This document shows, piece by piece, positions 24,676-33,461 of a stretch of 64,000 nucleotides of DNA; positions within the stretch are counted from its first letter, which is position 1, and each line of letters opens with the position of its first letter. This DNA comes from Chitinophaga flava (GTDB lineage: Bacteria; Bacteroidota; Bacteroidia; Chitinophagales; Chitinophagaceae), in assembly GCF_003308995.1 (NCBI RefSeq), contig NZ_QFFJ01000002.1, positions 2,232,001 to 2,296,000 on the forward strand. The letters run 5' to 3'. Under the pieces are notes generated by a model. It was not told the origin of the DNA. It searched no databases and worked only from the letters and a program-made list of their open reading frames with translations. A program made the position numbers and the translations under genes.

Positions 24676-25434
24676 TTAGCCTTCATCGAAAGACAGATAG
24701 GAAGAAGGGGTGAACCCGGTGAATTTTTTGAACTCATGAATAAAGTGGGCCTGGTCGTAGTATCCTGCCGCATGTGCCAGTCCCGTCAGCGAAGTATAGT
24801 ATTTTCTTTCTGTGAGGGTGAACTCAAAGCGAACAATCCTGGAATACAGCTTGGGATTGAAACCGGTTTGTTGTTTGAACCGTCTTTCAAACTGTTTTTT
24901 GGAGAGCGCGCAATCAGATGCCAGCGCATCAATGTTTACATTGCCCCTTTGTTTCCTGATCTGTTGTACCGCTTTGATGATGAGCTGGTCTTTTTTCCCG
25001 TCCAGGGCAAGTTGACTTCTGATAAAGTCCTGCAGTAACAGGATACGGCTTTCATTGCTGGACGCGGAGGCTATTTTTTCCTCCAGCAGTTTACCTTTTT
25101 TCCCGAGCAGGTCATCGAGATGAACGAAGTTATCCTGTAGCATTGCCGGCGGACACTGAAGGATGGAGCTCACGGCGCCGGGATGGAGCGTAACACTCAG
25201 GAAGGTGTCGAAACCGTTGGCGGTGTAGGTTGTAAACCGTTCTGTCTGTCCTTCTATGGAAGCACATATCAGCTGCCGAGACGTGTCCGATTGCTGGTTA
25301 AAAGTAAAGGTCAGGATTGTACCTGTTTTGGCGGTGGCATGATAACTGGTGTCGGTAGCTTCTCTGCTGCCCCAGTAGAATTGTCCGATGAAGTCTGCCA
25401 GTACGCCTTCCGGACGATAGGTCTTGTAATGCAT
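24676..25434 (-). CDS. AraC-family regulator with DUF6597-like sensing domain
   Basis: 252 residues. The N-terminal part begins 'YKTYRPEGVLADFIGQFYW', typical of the DUF6597 domain found in many Bacteroidota AraC proteins. The C-terminal ~100 residues are the AraC double HTH ('IDALASDCALSKKQFERRFK', 'GLAHAAGYYDQAHFIHEFKKF'). It precedes the Old Yellow Enzyme gene on the same strand and is likely its regulator. A transposase-like remnant lies immediately upstream. Confidence 0.85.
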   Translation of the reverse strand: MHYKTYRPEGVLADFIGQFYWGSREATDTSYHATAKTGTILTFTFNQQSDTSRQLICASIEGQTERFTTYTANGFDTFLSVTLHPGAVSSILQCPPAMLQDNFVHLDDLLGKKGKLLEEKIASASSNESRILLLQDFIRSQLALDGKKDQLIIKAVQQIRKQRGNVNIDALASDCALSKKQFERRFKQQTGFNPKLYSRIVRFEFTLTERKYYTSLTGLAHAAGYYDQAHFIHEFKKFTGFTPSSYLSFDEG

Positions 25435-25454
25435 AGGTTTCCGTTGTATCAGTT

Positions 25455-25660
25455 TTGGGTTTGATTATACTTAAATATTCCAGTGGGGATTGTCCTCCAT
25501 TTTCTATTAACACACGAGCCTGGTATTTTTGCCATGGGTAATGATTGCTCTGCCTCTTGCTAAAGCCATAAGTTTCCTGTGTGGCATTAGTTACAAATTT
25601 GCGAACTGTGCCGAAATTTACAAAACCTATACCGCTAGTCTCTAAGAAATGACAGGCACA
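25455..25660 (-). pseudogene. transposase-like remnant (ISL3 type?)
   Basis: The minus strand is open from a TAA at 25661 and reads '..VNFGTVRKFVTNA' and 'NHYPWQKYQARVLIENGGQ' before merging with the promoter of the AraC gene. 'GTVRKF' followed 25-30 residues later by 'PxxxYxxxxIExG' is the layout of the HTH and linker of ISL3-like transposases. No start codon, terminal repeats or catalytic part remains, so it is an eroded fragment at best. Confidence 0.35.
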
Positions 25661-25844
25661 TTACAGGTCCGGGAATTCACTTCCCCAAGGTGTCCGGCAC
25701 CATGTCGTTGACGCCACAGGGTGCATTTTTCCCTTGTTGCAATGTAGCAAAACTGTTGATCTTTGTTATAAGATTCTGTTTGCAGGTTCCCGGTTATGAA
25801 TATACAGATAAATGCGGGTATGACAGAATAAGCCGGTTAATAAA
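25661..25844. other. intergenic, no intact gene
   Basis: A short plus-strand frame at 25690-25881 runs into the terminator and is not protein-like. The DNA may be further eroded mobile-element sequence. Confidence 0.35.
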
Positions 25845-25880
25845 CAAAAAGGTCCGGCAACCTGAAAGTCACCGGACCTG
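25845..25880 (-). terminator. terminator of the 25901-26347 gene
   Basis: AGGTCCGG and its complement around a 14-nt loop, followed on the minus strand by TTTTTG. Confidence 0.75.
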
Positions 25881-25900
25881 AAAAAAAGATATCAGCACTA

Positions 25901-26347
25901 TCACTCACCTTTCTGGAATGCCACACTGACCATTTGGGTAGCGGGCCTCAACAGTACACCCACCTTAATATCCTTGGAAGGCTTGGCGTAAGTATTGGCT
26001 ATCATATTACCTGCTTTGTTGGAATCTATCAGTGTATAGCCGGAAGCTTTCAGATCTTCCATAATCTTATTGCCCGCAGTGATTGGCTCGCCCCAGGAGA
26101 AGATCGTTAACTTATTGTCATAGCCTGCCCGAAAAGATGCACTGGACATAGGTTTGCGGTATTTCTCACTTCTGCCGTCGGAAGACACAAAAACAAATTT
26201 TTTGTTTTCCAGGCTTACTGTCACCTGGCCTTTGGATTGTTCAAAATAACGTTCAATTTCTTTGGTTTTAAATTCCTGTGCAAAACCGGAGAGCGACAAT
26301 ACTAATAGGGAAATGCAGGCTATCGCCTGAAAGAAAAACTTTTTCAT
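25901..26347 (-). CDS. secreted protein of unknown function
   Basis: 148 residues with a clear signal peptide cut after 'SLSGFAQ'. The mature part is mixed alpha/beta with phrases such as 'GQVTVSLENKKFVFVSSDG' and 'ASGYTLIDSNKAGN'. I do not recognise a family, and there are no cysteines or catalytic-looking motifs. It has its own terminator and is divergent from the aldo/keto reductase gene. Confidence 0.7.
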   Translation of the reverse strand: MKKFFFQAIACISLLVLSLSGFAQEFKTKEIERYFEQSKGQVTVSLENKKFVFVSSDGRSEKYRKPMSSASFRAGYDNKLTIFSWGEPITAGNKIMEDLKASGYTLIDSNKAGNMIANTYAKPSKDIKVGVLLRPATQMVSVAFQKGE

Positions 26348-26537
26348 AGGTGAATATATATGTAGTGCAAATATAATGTATAGACGGACTTGAAGGAGAG
26401 AAAATCAATCCTGATAAGTTGGAGTCCACTCTGATAATGCGCTATGGTAAATACATCCGGTTTTAGGCTACAATATTCCCTGATCTGGTTACATGGGGCC
26501 ATACTGTTTACCGGAATTTTGTGAGAAAATACTACAG

Positions 26538-27617
26538 ATGGAACTGACAGACTATCGTACGCTGGGCCGCTCGGGACTAAGGGTGAGCCCACTGACACTG
26601 GGAGCAATGACTTTTGGCCTGGACTGGGACTATGGCGCATCGCCGGAGGAGTCCGGGAAAATAATGACTGCTTACCTGGACAAAGGCGGTAATATCATTG
26701 ATACGGCTAATATCTATACCAGAGGGCATTCGGAAAAGATTATCGGAGATTATCTCAAAAAAAGCAGCATCATAAGAGACCGCATGGTCATCTCCACAAA
26801 ATTTTATGGTAGTATGCGTCCCGGAGATCCGAACAGTGGAGGTACTGGCCGCAAAAGCATTATCCAGGCGCTGGAACAGTCGCTCAGGAGGTTGCAGACA
26901 GACTATATCGATTTGTACTGGATGCATGCCTTCGATCAATTTACGCCGATAGAAGAAACATTGTATGCACTGGATCATCTTGTTCAGGCAGGTAAGATCC
27001 GGTATATCGCTGTTTCCGATACACCTGCCTGGAAAATAGCGCAGGCGCAGCTATTGTCTCACTTCCGTGGCTGGTCTTCTTTTATCGGTTTGCAGATAGA
27101 GTATTCCCTGCTCGAAAGATCGGTGGAAGCGGAGCTGGTACCCATGGCGATGGAAATGGGCCTGGGTGTGATGCCATGGTCACCGCTGAAGCAGGGTATA
27201 CTAACGGGGAAGTATACACGAGAAAACAAAGGGGAGCAACTCAGCCGCAGACCAGGAGGCCAGGAGCTGAGTGAAAACACTTATGCAATCATTGACGCGT
27301 TAAAAGAGCTCGCGGAGGTACATCATACTACACCAGGCAATATTGCGCTGGCATGGGTTATTTCGCGTAGCGGTGTCACTTCCACGATCATCGGCGCCAG
27401 AACAGAAACGCAGCTGCTTCAAAACCTGCAATCACTGCAGATAACCCTGCGGGAAGAAGACCTGCGGCTGCTCGATCAGCTGTCAGCTCCTTTGCCTGTA
27501 TTTCCCTATACCTTGCTGGCCAACGCCCGTCATATTGCGCAGGGAGGCGCCACAATCAATGGTCAGCCATCAGTGCTGCCCGCCATTCTGCCCCGGCACC
27601 ACGCAGACGCATATTGA
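26538..27617 (+). CDS. aldo/keto reductase
   Basis: About 359 residues, (beta/alpha)8 barrel. 'YRTLGRSGLRVSPLTLGAMTFG' style opening, 'IIDTANIYTRG' with the catalytic Asp and Tyr, 'VISTKF' with the Lys, and 'LYWMHAFDQFTP' with the His. NADP-binding 'IIGARTETQLLQNL' lies near the C-terminus. The ATG at 26538 is chosen because the family begins four residues before 'YRTLG'. It reduces aldehydes or ketones with NADPH. The following AraC gene starts 31 bp after its stop. Confidence 0.9.
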   Translation: MELTDYRTLGRSGLRVSPLTLGAMTFGLDWDYGASPEESGKIMTAYLDKGGNIIDTANIYTRGHSEKIIGDYLKKSSIIRDRMVISTKFYGSMRPGDPNSGGTGRKSIIQALEQSLRRLQTDYIDLYWMHAFDQFTPIEETLYALDHLVQAGKIRYIAVSDTPAWKIAQAQLLSHFRGWSSFIGLQIEYSLLERSVEAELVPMAMEMGLGVMPWSPLKQGILTGKYTRENKGEQLSRRPGGQELSENTYAIIDALKELAEVHHTTPGNIALAWVISRSGVTSTIIGARTETQLLQNLQSLQITLREEDLRLLDQLSAPLPVFPYTLLANARHIAQGGATINGQPSVLPAILPRHHADAY

Positions 27618-27636
27618 GGGAAACAGGGGGATGTCT

Positions 27637-27644
27637 TACCTTTG
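27637..27644 (+). promoter_or_regulatory. promoter -7 element of the AraC gene
   Basis: TACCTTTG matches TAnnTTTG and ends 4 nt before the ATG at 27649, which favours that start and a leaderless transcript. Confidence 0.6.
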
Positions 27645-27648
27645 CCGG

Positions 27649-28572
27649 ATGAAGAAGACTACCCAACCGCTTAGTGTATACCCGACCATTGCTGCTTTTC
27701 ATGAAGAACTGGGATTGCCAGCCCCTCAGCATCCGCTGATCAGCTTTGTCAGCTATGAAGGTATGCAGTTTTTAAAGCATGAGTTTTCTTCCAGGATCAT
27801 GCTGAACTTTTACAAGGTTTCCTTTATTCATAAAACGAATGGTAAAGTGCGGTATGGGCAGCATTACTACGATTTTAAAACAGGAGGTCTTTGTTTTGTA
27901 GGCCCTCAGCAAATTATATCCGGTGCCTCGCCGGAACGGAGTCTTTCCGGTCTGATCATATTTTTTCATCCGGACCTGATCAGGCATCATCCTCTCGGTA
28001 AAAAAATCAGTCAGTATGGTTTCTTTTCCTATGCTGTTTCAGAGGCACTGCATCTGGAAGAAAAAGAAAAGGAAATCATACTGGCTATGTTTGAACAGAT
28101 AGGCGCTGAGCTATCTTCTCCACAGGATACTTTCAGCCAGGGCCTGCTGGTATCTGCCCTGGAGCTGTTGCTGGATTACAGCAACCGTTTTTATCACCGT
28201 CAGTTTGTTTCCCGGGAGCATAATGGTACAGACCTGCTGGCTCGCGTAGATAGCCTGCTGACAGACTACTTGCGGAGTGAGGCGCCGGCGCGGTCGGGAG
28301 TGCCTACGGTACAGTATGTATCAGAACAACTGCATTTTTCCCCGGATTACCTCAGTGATATGTTGCGTGCCAATACGGGCATGAATACACAGCAACATAT
28401 TCATCATAAGTTACTGGAAACCGCTAGGGACTTGCTGGGGGCCGGTGAAATGAGTGTGGGGGAGATCGCTTACCACCTTGGTTTTGAGCAATCACAGTCA
28501 TTCAGCCGTTTGTTTAAACGGAAAACGGGCCAGTCTCCACTGGCGTATCAGCAATCACTGAGAAAGGAATAA
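27649..28572 (+). CDS. AraC-family regulator
   Basis: About 307 residues. An AraC-type cupin sensing region (~15-150: 'HPLISFVSYEGMQFL', 'GLCFVGPQQIISG') precedes the double HTH ('VQYVSEQLHFSPDYLSDMLR', 'VGEIAYHLGFEQSQSFSRLFKR'). The start at 27649 is chosen because upstream in-frame ATGs lie before the expected transcription start. It may regulate the aldo/keto reductase encoded just upstream; AraC-reductase pairs of this kind are common. Confidence 0.87.
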   Translation: MKKTTQPLSVYPTIAAFHEELGLPAPQHPLISFVSYEGMQFLKHEFSSRIMLNFYKVSFIHKTNGKVRYGQHYYDFKTGGLCFVGPQQIISGASPERSLSGLIIFFHPDLIRHHPLGKKISQYGFFSYAVSEALHLEEKEKEIILAMFEQIGAELSSPQDTFSQGLLVSALELLLDYSNRFYHRQFVSREHNGTDLLARVDSLLTDYLRSEAPARSGVPTVQYVSEQLHFSPDYLSDMLRANTGMNTQQHIHHKLLETARDLLGAGEMSVGEIAYHLGFEQSQSFSRLFKRKTGQSPLAYQQSLRKE

Positions 28573-28576
28573 CTTA

Positions 28577-29239
28577 TCAGTCTTCTGCGGCCACTTTTTT
28601 TCTTCGGGCCAATTCCGCTTCTGTAGGTGGTTCCAGCGCAAATGATCCTGATTTAAGTGGTCCTCCCGGTTGATAGGAAGTCATGATGACACCGGTAGAA
28701 GAAACGGTAGAGCCCAGCAGTTCCCAGTTGCCAGGCTGGGTGCCTTCAGCAAACAAACGTTTTCCACTCCCAATAGTAACAGGGAAGGTCCAGATATGAA
28801 GCCGGTCGGCCAGATCATTGGCCAGCAGGGTTTGTATCAGTTTGCCGCTGCCGTTTACCAGCAAATCATGGCCCTGTTGTAGTTTGAGTGTGCGGAGACC
28901 AGCTACCACATCACCGGTGACCAGCGTTGAATTTTGCCAGGATAATGTCTGCGGTTTGCTGGAAACAACAAATTTCTCAATGCGGTTGAAAAGGTCTGCT
29001 GTCGGATCGTTTTGCATATAGGGCCAGTGTGCCGCAAAGATCTCGTAGGTTTTTCTGCCCAGCAGCAGGTCAAAGGGCTGGCTCATGGAACTGCCCATGG
29101 CTTGATTCATGAGCTCGTCCCAGTAGGTGGCGCTCCAGCCGCCCCATTGAAAACCGCCGGCGGTATCTTCCTGTGGGCCTCCGGGCGCCTGTAGCACGCC
29201 ATCCAGTGTAAGAAAGGTGCTGATAATGATTTTTCGCAT
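28577..29239 (-). CDS. dihydrofolate-reductase-family protein (RibD C-terminal type)
   Basis: 220 residues with the RibD C-terminal/DHFR-like fold: 'KIIISTFLTLDGVLQAPGG' at the start, 'LLLGRKTYEIFAAHWP', 'DLLVNGSGKLIQTLL' and 'FPVTIGSGKRLF' are the family signatures. These small stand-alone proteins bind NADPH but their substrates are mostly unknown; they are not the housekeeping DHFR. It is convergent with the AraC gene, their stops being 4 bp apart. Confidence 0.85.
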   Translation of the reverse strand: MRKIIISTFLTLDGVLQAPGGPQEDTAGGFQWGGWSATYWDELMNQAMGSSMSQPFDLLLGRKTYEIFAAHWPYMQNDPTADLFNRIEKFVVSSKPQTLSWQNSTLVTGDVVAGLRTLKLQQGHDLLVNGSGKLIQTLLANDLADRLHIWTFPVTIGSGKRLFAEGTQPGNWELLGSTVSSTGVIMTSYQPGGPLKSGSFALEPPTEAELARRKKVAAED

Positions 29240-29376
29240 GGCTTAAACTTTTTGGGTGATGGATATATAACAGTTGACCAGTGGGTTAAAGTTGATCGAT
29301 TTTGTATTGAACCTGCTGTTTTTCGACAACTATTTCTGCAGGTTTACGGAGTCTTCTGTTTGCCGGACGGAGCCAC

Positions 29377-30339
29377 TTATTTCAGCAGCCCTTTAGGTGT
29401 TATCCCATATTTCTTTTTAAATGCCCGGTGAAAATGCTGGGGATGCGTATAGCCGAGACCGTAAGCAATCTCTGAGATATTTTTTTCGCCTTGTAGTATC
29501 TGTTGCCGTGCATTCTCCAGTCTTTCCTCGCTGAGGAAGGAAAAGACACTCTGTCCGAATAACAGCCGGAAACCTTGTTTCAGTTTAAATTCATTCAGTT
29601 CGCATAACTTCGATAGTTCAGCCAGGGTAGGTGGACAAGCGAGGTGCTGTAACAGATACTGCTGAGCATCATGTAGTTTGTCCTGATCGGCTTTTCTGAG
29701 GTTATGTGCTGCCGGGGGAGCTGCAGCAGGGATGAGGTTTTCCCATTGCAGGCAGAGCAGTTGCAGGGCCAGGGATTCGAAATGCAGCCGTTTTAATCCC
29801 TGTGGGTCAGGGCTCTTCCAAAGGAGGTCCAGCAGGGATTGCATCCTTCCGCTAAAACGTTCTGTGGGTGCATGTAAAACAAAGGGGATACCTTTTTCTA
29901 TTTTGGTGGCCAGGTCGTATAATTCAGGTGCGTAGCTGGTTAGCAGGGAGATCATTTTCTCCGGTGTGATATGGATGCCGATATTGCGGAATCCATGGCT
30001 GTCGGCCAGTTCATTTTTTTCCCAGGAAGAAGGGTTGAACAGGATGTTGTGATATCCCCGGCTAAAAAGCCGGCGTCTGATCAATCTTTCGTGGGTCTGG
30101 TAAAGTTGACCGGACACTACAAAATTCATTTCCACAAAAGCCTTTTCATTGAAATGCTGCCAGCTAAGGAGTGGGGGACCTGCGGTAACGATCCCGTCGG
30201 CAATAGCGGTATCGCCGCAGATGATGAACCTGCCGCTGCCTTCCGCGTCGGGGAGCGGAAGCCGGTAGGTATGTTCCACCCCTTCCCGTGCAAGGAAGGC
30301 ATCTGAGAAAGCAGCTGATTGTGTGGGCTGTGACTGCAT
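29377..30339 (-). CDS. AraC-family regulator (PchR-like)
   Basis: 320 residues: a poorly conserved N-terminal sensing region ('MNFVVSGQLYQTHERLIRRR', 'GYHNILFNPSSWEKNEL') like that of PchR-type regulators and a C-terminal double HTH ('TLAELSKLCELNEFKLKQGF', 'ISEIAYGLGYTHPQHFHRAFK'). It is divergent from a flavin monooxygenase gene and probably controls it. PchR itself senses siderophores; that role is not implied here. Confidence 0.85.
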   Translation of the reverse strand: MQSQPTQSAAFSDAFLAREGVEHTYRLPLPDAEGSGRFIICGDTAIADGIVTAGPPLLSWQHFNEKAFVEMNFVVSGQLYQTHERLIRRRLFSRGYHNILFNPSSWEKNELADSHGFRNIGIHITPEKMISLLTSYAPELYDLATKIEKGIPFVLHAPTERFSGRMQSLLDLLWKSPDPQGLKRLHFESLALQLLCLQWENLIPAAAPPAAHNLRKADQDKLHDAQQYLLQHLACPPTLAELSKLCELNEFKLKQGFRLLFGQSVFSFLSEERLENARQQILQGEKNISEIAYGLGYTHPQHFHRAFKKKYGITPKGLLK

Positions 30340-30487
30340 GATGAAGTTCCGGTTGTCCGCAAAAATAAAGAAACAAGGCCAGGCTGTATAATCATCTGTG
30401 TCACACTTCTGAAAATGGTACTTATTTATCCGTTTTGTGCACTCTGTTGCGTTGTATAACCGGCAGTTTTACGTAAACATTTTACGT

Positions 30488-32077
30488 ATGACACAAAGTA
30501 AACAGCAGGTATCGGTTGCACATGTGCCGGTGCTGATCATCGGCGGTGGTATTACAGGCCTCTGTGCGGCGTTGTTTTTGTTGCAGCAGGGCATCCGGCC
30601 ATTACTGGTGGAAAGGCATAAGGGGACTTCTATTCATCCAAGGGCCCGCGGGTTTGATATCCGTACGATGGAGCTTTTCAGGGAGCTGGGGCTGGGAGAG
30701 GTTTTGCGGGAGGCTGGTAAGGCGCTCAGCCCCGCCTGGGGAGTATTGAGGGGTGTAACGGTGATGGCTGCACTGGAGAAGATGGTTCCCCGGGAAGAAG
30801 GCCGTATCGTTTTTCCCAGCCAGCTAAATGACCTGAAAAGCCTGGCGGCCCTGAGCCCGGAGATAGGCGCCCGTTGTACCCAGGATCTGGCAGAACCTGT
30901 TCTGCGTCAGGCGGCAACGGACAGGGGCGCTGATCTGCGTTTTTATACAGAGCTGGTATCGTTTTCACAGGATGCTCAGCAGGTAACCGCTTTGTTGCGT
31001 GACCGTACTACCGGCGATACTACTACCATTACTGCGGATTATATGATCGCTGCCGACGGGGCTTCCAGTCCGGTCCGTGAAAAGCTGCAGTTGCCCCTTT
31101 CCGGCCCTGGTGTGCTGGCTCATTTCCTGAATATTTATTTTGAAGCCGATATGGCAGCACTGGTGAAGGACAGAGAGTTCAGCCTGTGTATCATCGACAG
31201 GCCCGGGCTAACCGGATTTCTGACGACTATCAACAACAGTGATCGCTGGGTATATCAGCTGCGTTATTATCCCGAAAAACAGGAGCAGGTGACAGACTTC
31301 CAGGAACGACGGCTGATAGGTATTATAAGGGAGGCAATAGGACTACCGGAACTGCCTATACGTATATTGAGTGTATTGCCCTGGGAGATGGCTGTAAAAG
31401 TGGCGGATACCATGCAACGCGGCCGTATCTTCCTCGCCGGCGATGCAGCCCATGTAATGACACCCTATGGCGGCAAAGGCGCTAATACAGGTATCCAGGA
31501 CGTACAGAACCTGTCGTGGAAACTGGCTGCTGTATTACGTAGACAGGCAGCCCCTTCACTATTGGACAGCTATACCTCCGAAAGGCAACCCGTTGGGCTG
31601 TTCAATGCCTTGCGCTCAGGGACTATGGCCGACGAACAAGGTATGCTGAAAGACAAGGAAATCATGCAGAATGTGCGGGCATTGATCGGTTTGCCGGACT
31701 ATCAGTATCCAATACACGTAGCTTCCGGCTATTGCCCCGAAAAGCCGGAAGACAGGATGCTGTATGGCCTGCCAGGTACCAGGGTACCGCATATCTGGCT
31801 CGACGAAGCCTGTCGGGTTTCTACACTGGACCTGTTGAAGGGCAACTTTGTACTGTTTGTGCACGGGAAAGCGGATCGGTGGAAAACCGCGCTGGCGGAT
31901 AAAAAGGAGGAGGTGGCTGTTTATGCATTTGAAGAAGCAGCCACTATTGAGCAGTGGCAGGAGCATACCGGTACCCGGGAGGGAGATGCGCTCCTGGTAC
32001 GTCCCGATGGCTTTGTGGCCTGGAGAGGCAGGGAATCGCAGGCTGCAGGTATCCCTATACAGGAGCTGCTATCCTGA
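30488..32077 (+). CDS. FAD-dependent monooxygenase, PheA/TfdB or RdmE type
   Basis: About 529 residues. It has 'LIIGGGITGLCAALFLLQ' for FAD binding, 'RARGFDIRTMELFRELGL', the DG motif 'AADGASSPVRE', and 'LAGDAAHVMTPYGGKGANTG', followed by a C-terminal thioredoxin-like domain typical of phenol- and polyketide-hydroxylases. It should hydroxylate an aromatic compound using NADPH and oxygen. Upstream, TTTTACGTA occurs twice (30467-30475 and 30480-30488), the second overlapping the ATG, possibly a site for the divergent AraC protein. Confidence 0.88.
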   Translation: MTQSKQQVSVAHVPVLIIGGGITGLCAALFLLQQGIRPLLVERHKGTSIHPRARGFDIRTMELFRELGLGEVLREAGKALSPAWGVLRGVTVMAALEKMVPREEGRIVFPSQLNDLKSLAALSPEIGARCTQDLAEPVLRQAATDRGADLRFYTELVSFSQDAQQVTALLRDRTTGDTTTITADYMIAADGASSPVREKLQLPLSGPGVLAHFLNIYFEADMAALVKDREFSLCIIDRPGLTGFLTTINNSDRWVYQLRYYPEKQEQVTDFQERRLIGIIREAIGLPELPIRILSVLPWEMAVKVADTMQRGRIFLAGDAAHVMTPYGGKGANTGIQDVQNLSWKLAAVLRRQAAPSLLDSYTSERQPVGLFNALRSGTMADEQGMLKDKEIMQNVRALIGLPDYQYPIHVASGYCPEKPEDRMLYGLPGTRVPHIWLDEACRVSTLDLLKGNFVLFVHGKADRWKTALADKKEEVAVYAFEEAATIEQWQEHTGTREGDALLVRPDGFVAWRGRESQAAGIPIQELLS

Positions 32078-32200
32078 TCTCATTCATCAGCAGCACAGCG
32101 TCGGTTAAAGTTGTGTTTGCGCGCAGTAGAAGGAGCTTTTCATAAGGGCTCCTTCCATTTAAAATGAAAATTTTGTTTTATTTTGGGACTAGAAACAAAG

Positions 32201-32647
32201 ATGAGTAAGATGAAGATAAGAACCACTACCCCTGCCGACTATTCTGATATGCTGCGTATCTGGGAGTCTGCTGTTAAAGCCACACACGATTTTCTGAAAG
32301 AAGAAGATTTTCTGTTTTTCAAAGAACAACTGGTGTCAAATTTTTTCCCTCAGGCGGAAACTTATCTGCTGCTGGATGATCAGGAGCAGCCGGTTGCTTT
32401 TATAGGTGTTAATGGCGACATGCTGGAGATGTTGTTTGTGGATGATGTGATGAGAGGGAAAGGAATTGGCAGGTATTTGATTAGTTATGCCGTTGAGGAA
32501 CTGAAGATCACTAAAGTAGATGTGAATGAGCAAAATAGCGAGGCTGCCGGTTTTTATGAGAAGATGGGTTTCAGAGTGACCAGCCGTTCTGAGCTGGATG
32601 GAATGGGCAAGCCTTATCCGATATTGCATATGGAACTGGTAAAGTAG
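32201..32647 (+). CDS. GNAT N-acetyltransferase (YjaB-like)
   Basis: 148 residues starting at the ATG at 32201; an in-frame TTG upstream is less likely. 'IRTTTPADYSDMLRIWESAVKATHDFL' (read in parts) is the YjaB-like opening, 'LEMLFVDDVMRGKGIGRYLI' has the acetyl-CoA loop RGKGIG, and 'VNEQNSEAAGFYEKMGF' completes the fold. The acceptor is unknown. It is followed by two hairpins and is convergent with the genes at 32757-33378. Confidence 0.87.
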   Translation: MSKMKIRTTTPADYSDMLRIWESAVKATHDFLKEEDFLFFKEQLVSNFFPQAETYLLLDDQEQPVAFIGVNGDMLEMLFVDDVMRGKGIGRYLISYAVEELKITKVDVNEQNSEAAGFYEKMGFRVTSRSELDGMGKPYPILHMELVK

Positions 32648-32679
32648 AGGGGAGACCCGAAATAAAATGATGCCTTGCG

Positions 32680-32715
32680 GCACAATTTTTCATCGAACGC
32701 CAAAAAAAATTGTGC
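32680..32715 (+). terminator. hairpin after the GNAT gene
   Basis: GCACAATTTTT and its complement around a 14-nt loop, 33 bp after the GNAT stop. Confidence 0.6.
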
Positions 32716-32729
32716 TGAACCGTCAAATA

Positions 32730-32774
32730 AATGAAGAGAACGTATAACCGGCCCGGCTATACGTTCTCTTCATT
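32730..32774. terminator. 17-bp perfect hairpin at the ends of convergent genes
   Basis: AATGAAGAGAACGTATA and its exact complement around an 11-nt loop. The stop codon of the minus-strand ORF (32757-32759) lies within it. Confidence 0.65.
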
Positions 32775-33080
32775 TACCCTTCCAAAAATATCTTCTTCCA
32801 CGGGACAGCCGAGCGCATCATCATCAATCAATATAATAATCTGCCTGTACTTTAGAACTGCTGCACCACCGCCGTTGCTGCGGGTTTCTTTTTCTCCATA
32901 TAGTCTGCCGCTTTTGTTGTTTAGCCATTGTACTGCTTCTTTCAGGTGTTTACCGGACCAGGCATCCTGTAGTCTGATCTTACAAAGTTGTATTGTTTCA
33001 ACCGCAGCACTGCTGTTGAATGTGAGGCCAGTCTTTGTTGCCCCATCGCTGTAATTCCAGAATGATCCGGATAAGGGCAT
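32757..33080 (-). CDS. possible small protein overlapping the HxlR gene end
   Basis: A 107-codon frame on the minus strand; its first 27 codons overlap the 3' end of the HxlR gene in another frame. The non-overlapping part reads like a protein ('LQDAWSGKHLKEAVQWLNNK', 'YRQIIILIDDDALGCPVEED') and its stop lies exactly in a strong terminator hairpin, which supports transcription to this point. The only ATG lies inside the HxlR coding region, an unusually long overlap, so the start is uncertain. I do not recognise the family; it could also be a gene that lost its 5' end. Confidence 0.4.
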   Translation of the reverse strand: MPLSGSFWNYSDGATKTGLTFNSSAAVETIQLCKIRLQDAWSGKHLKEAVQWLNNKSGRLYGEKETRSNGGGAAVLKYRQIIILIDDDALGCPVEEDIFGRVNEENV

Positions 33081-33378
33081 TGCCCTTGCAGGTAGGGGTA
33101 TACAACGTTTGCTGCGGTATAGTGTCGCTGATGCAGGACTTATTCGCCAATCCCTCTGCTACCAGTTCTCCCAGGCGTTTGCTCAGTATCTGGTCTGATA
33201 GTGTTGGGAAGGCTTTTTTTAGTTGGCCGAAATGCTGAATGCCGTTGGTGATATTGTATAACAGTGACATCTTCCAGCGCTGACTGATATTCTTCAGCGT
33301 TTCGTTGACATCGCAGTAGTCTGCCAGAACTTTGAGGTTGTGTGCATTTGTGGAGCTTGTCTTTATTTTAGAGGCCAT
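32998..33378 (-). CDS. HxlR-family winged-helix regulator
   Basis: About 126 residues: 'ETLKNISQRWKMSLLYNIT', 'HFGQLKKAFPTLSDQILSKRL', 'GLANKSCISDTIPQQTLYT' are the conserved HxlR blocks. The start at 33378 is preferred; longer in-frame starts would run across an inverted repeat and into the divergent hydrolase gene. The C-terminus has a CC pair. It is divergent from an alpha/beta-hydrolase gene and probably controls it. Confidence 0.83.
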   Translation of the reverse strand: MASKIKTSSTNAHNLKVLADYCDVNETLKNISQRWKMSLLYNITNGIQHFGQLKKAFPTLSDQILSKRLGELVAEGLANKSCISDTIPQQTLYTPTCKGNALIRIILELQRWGNKDWPHIQQQCCG

Positions 33379-33395
33379 GGGTGCTGGTTTTACGT

Positions 33396-33413
33396 ACTCA
33401 CTTTGGGGTGAGT
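33396..33413. promoter_or_regulatory. inverted repeat between HxlR and hydrolase genes
   Basis: ACTCAC and GTGAGT arms around 6 bp, in the 83-bp divergent promoter region; a likely operator of the HxlR protein. Confidence 0.55.
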
Positions 33414-33461
33414 TATTGATGGAAAAATACTGACTGACTAACATTGCAGAAAAATAATACG

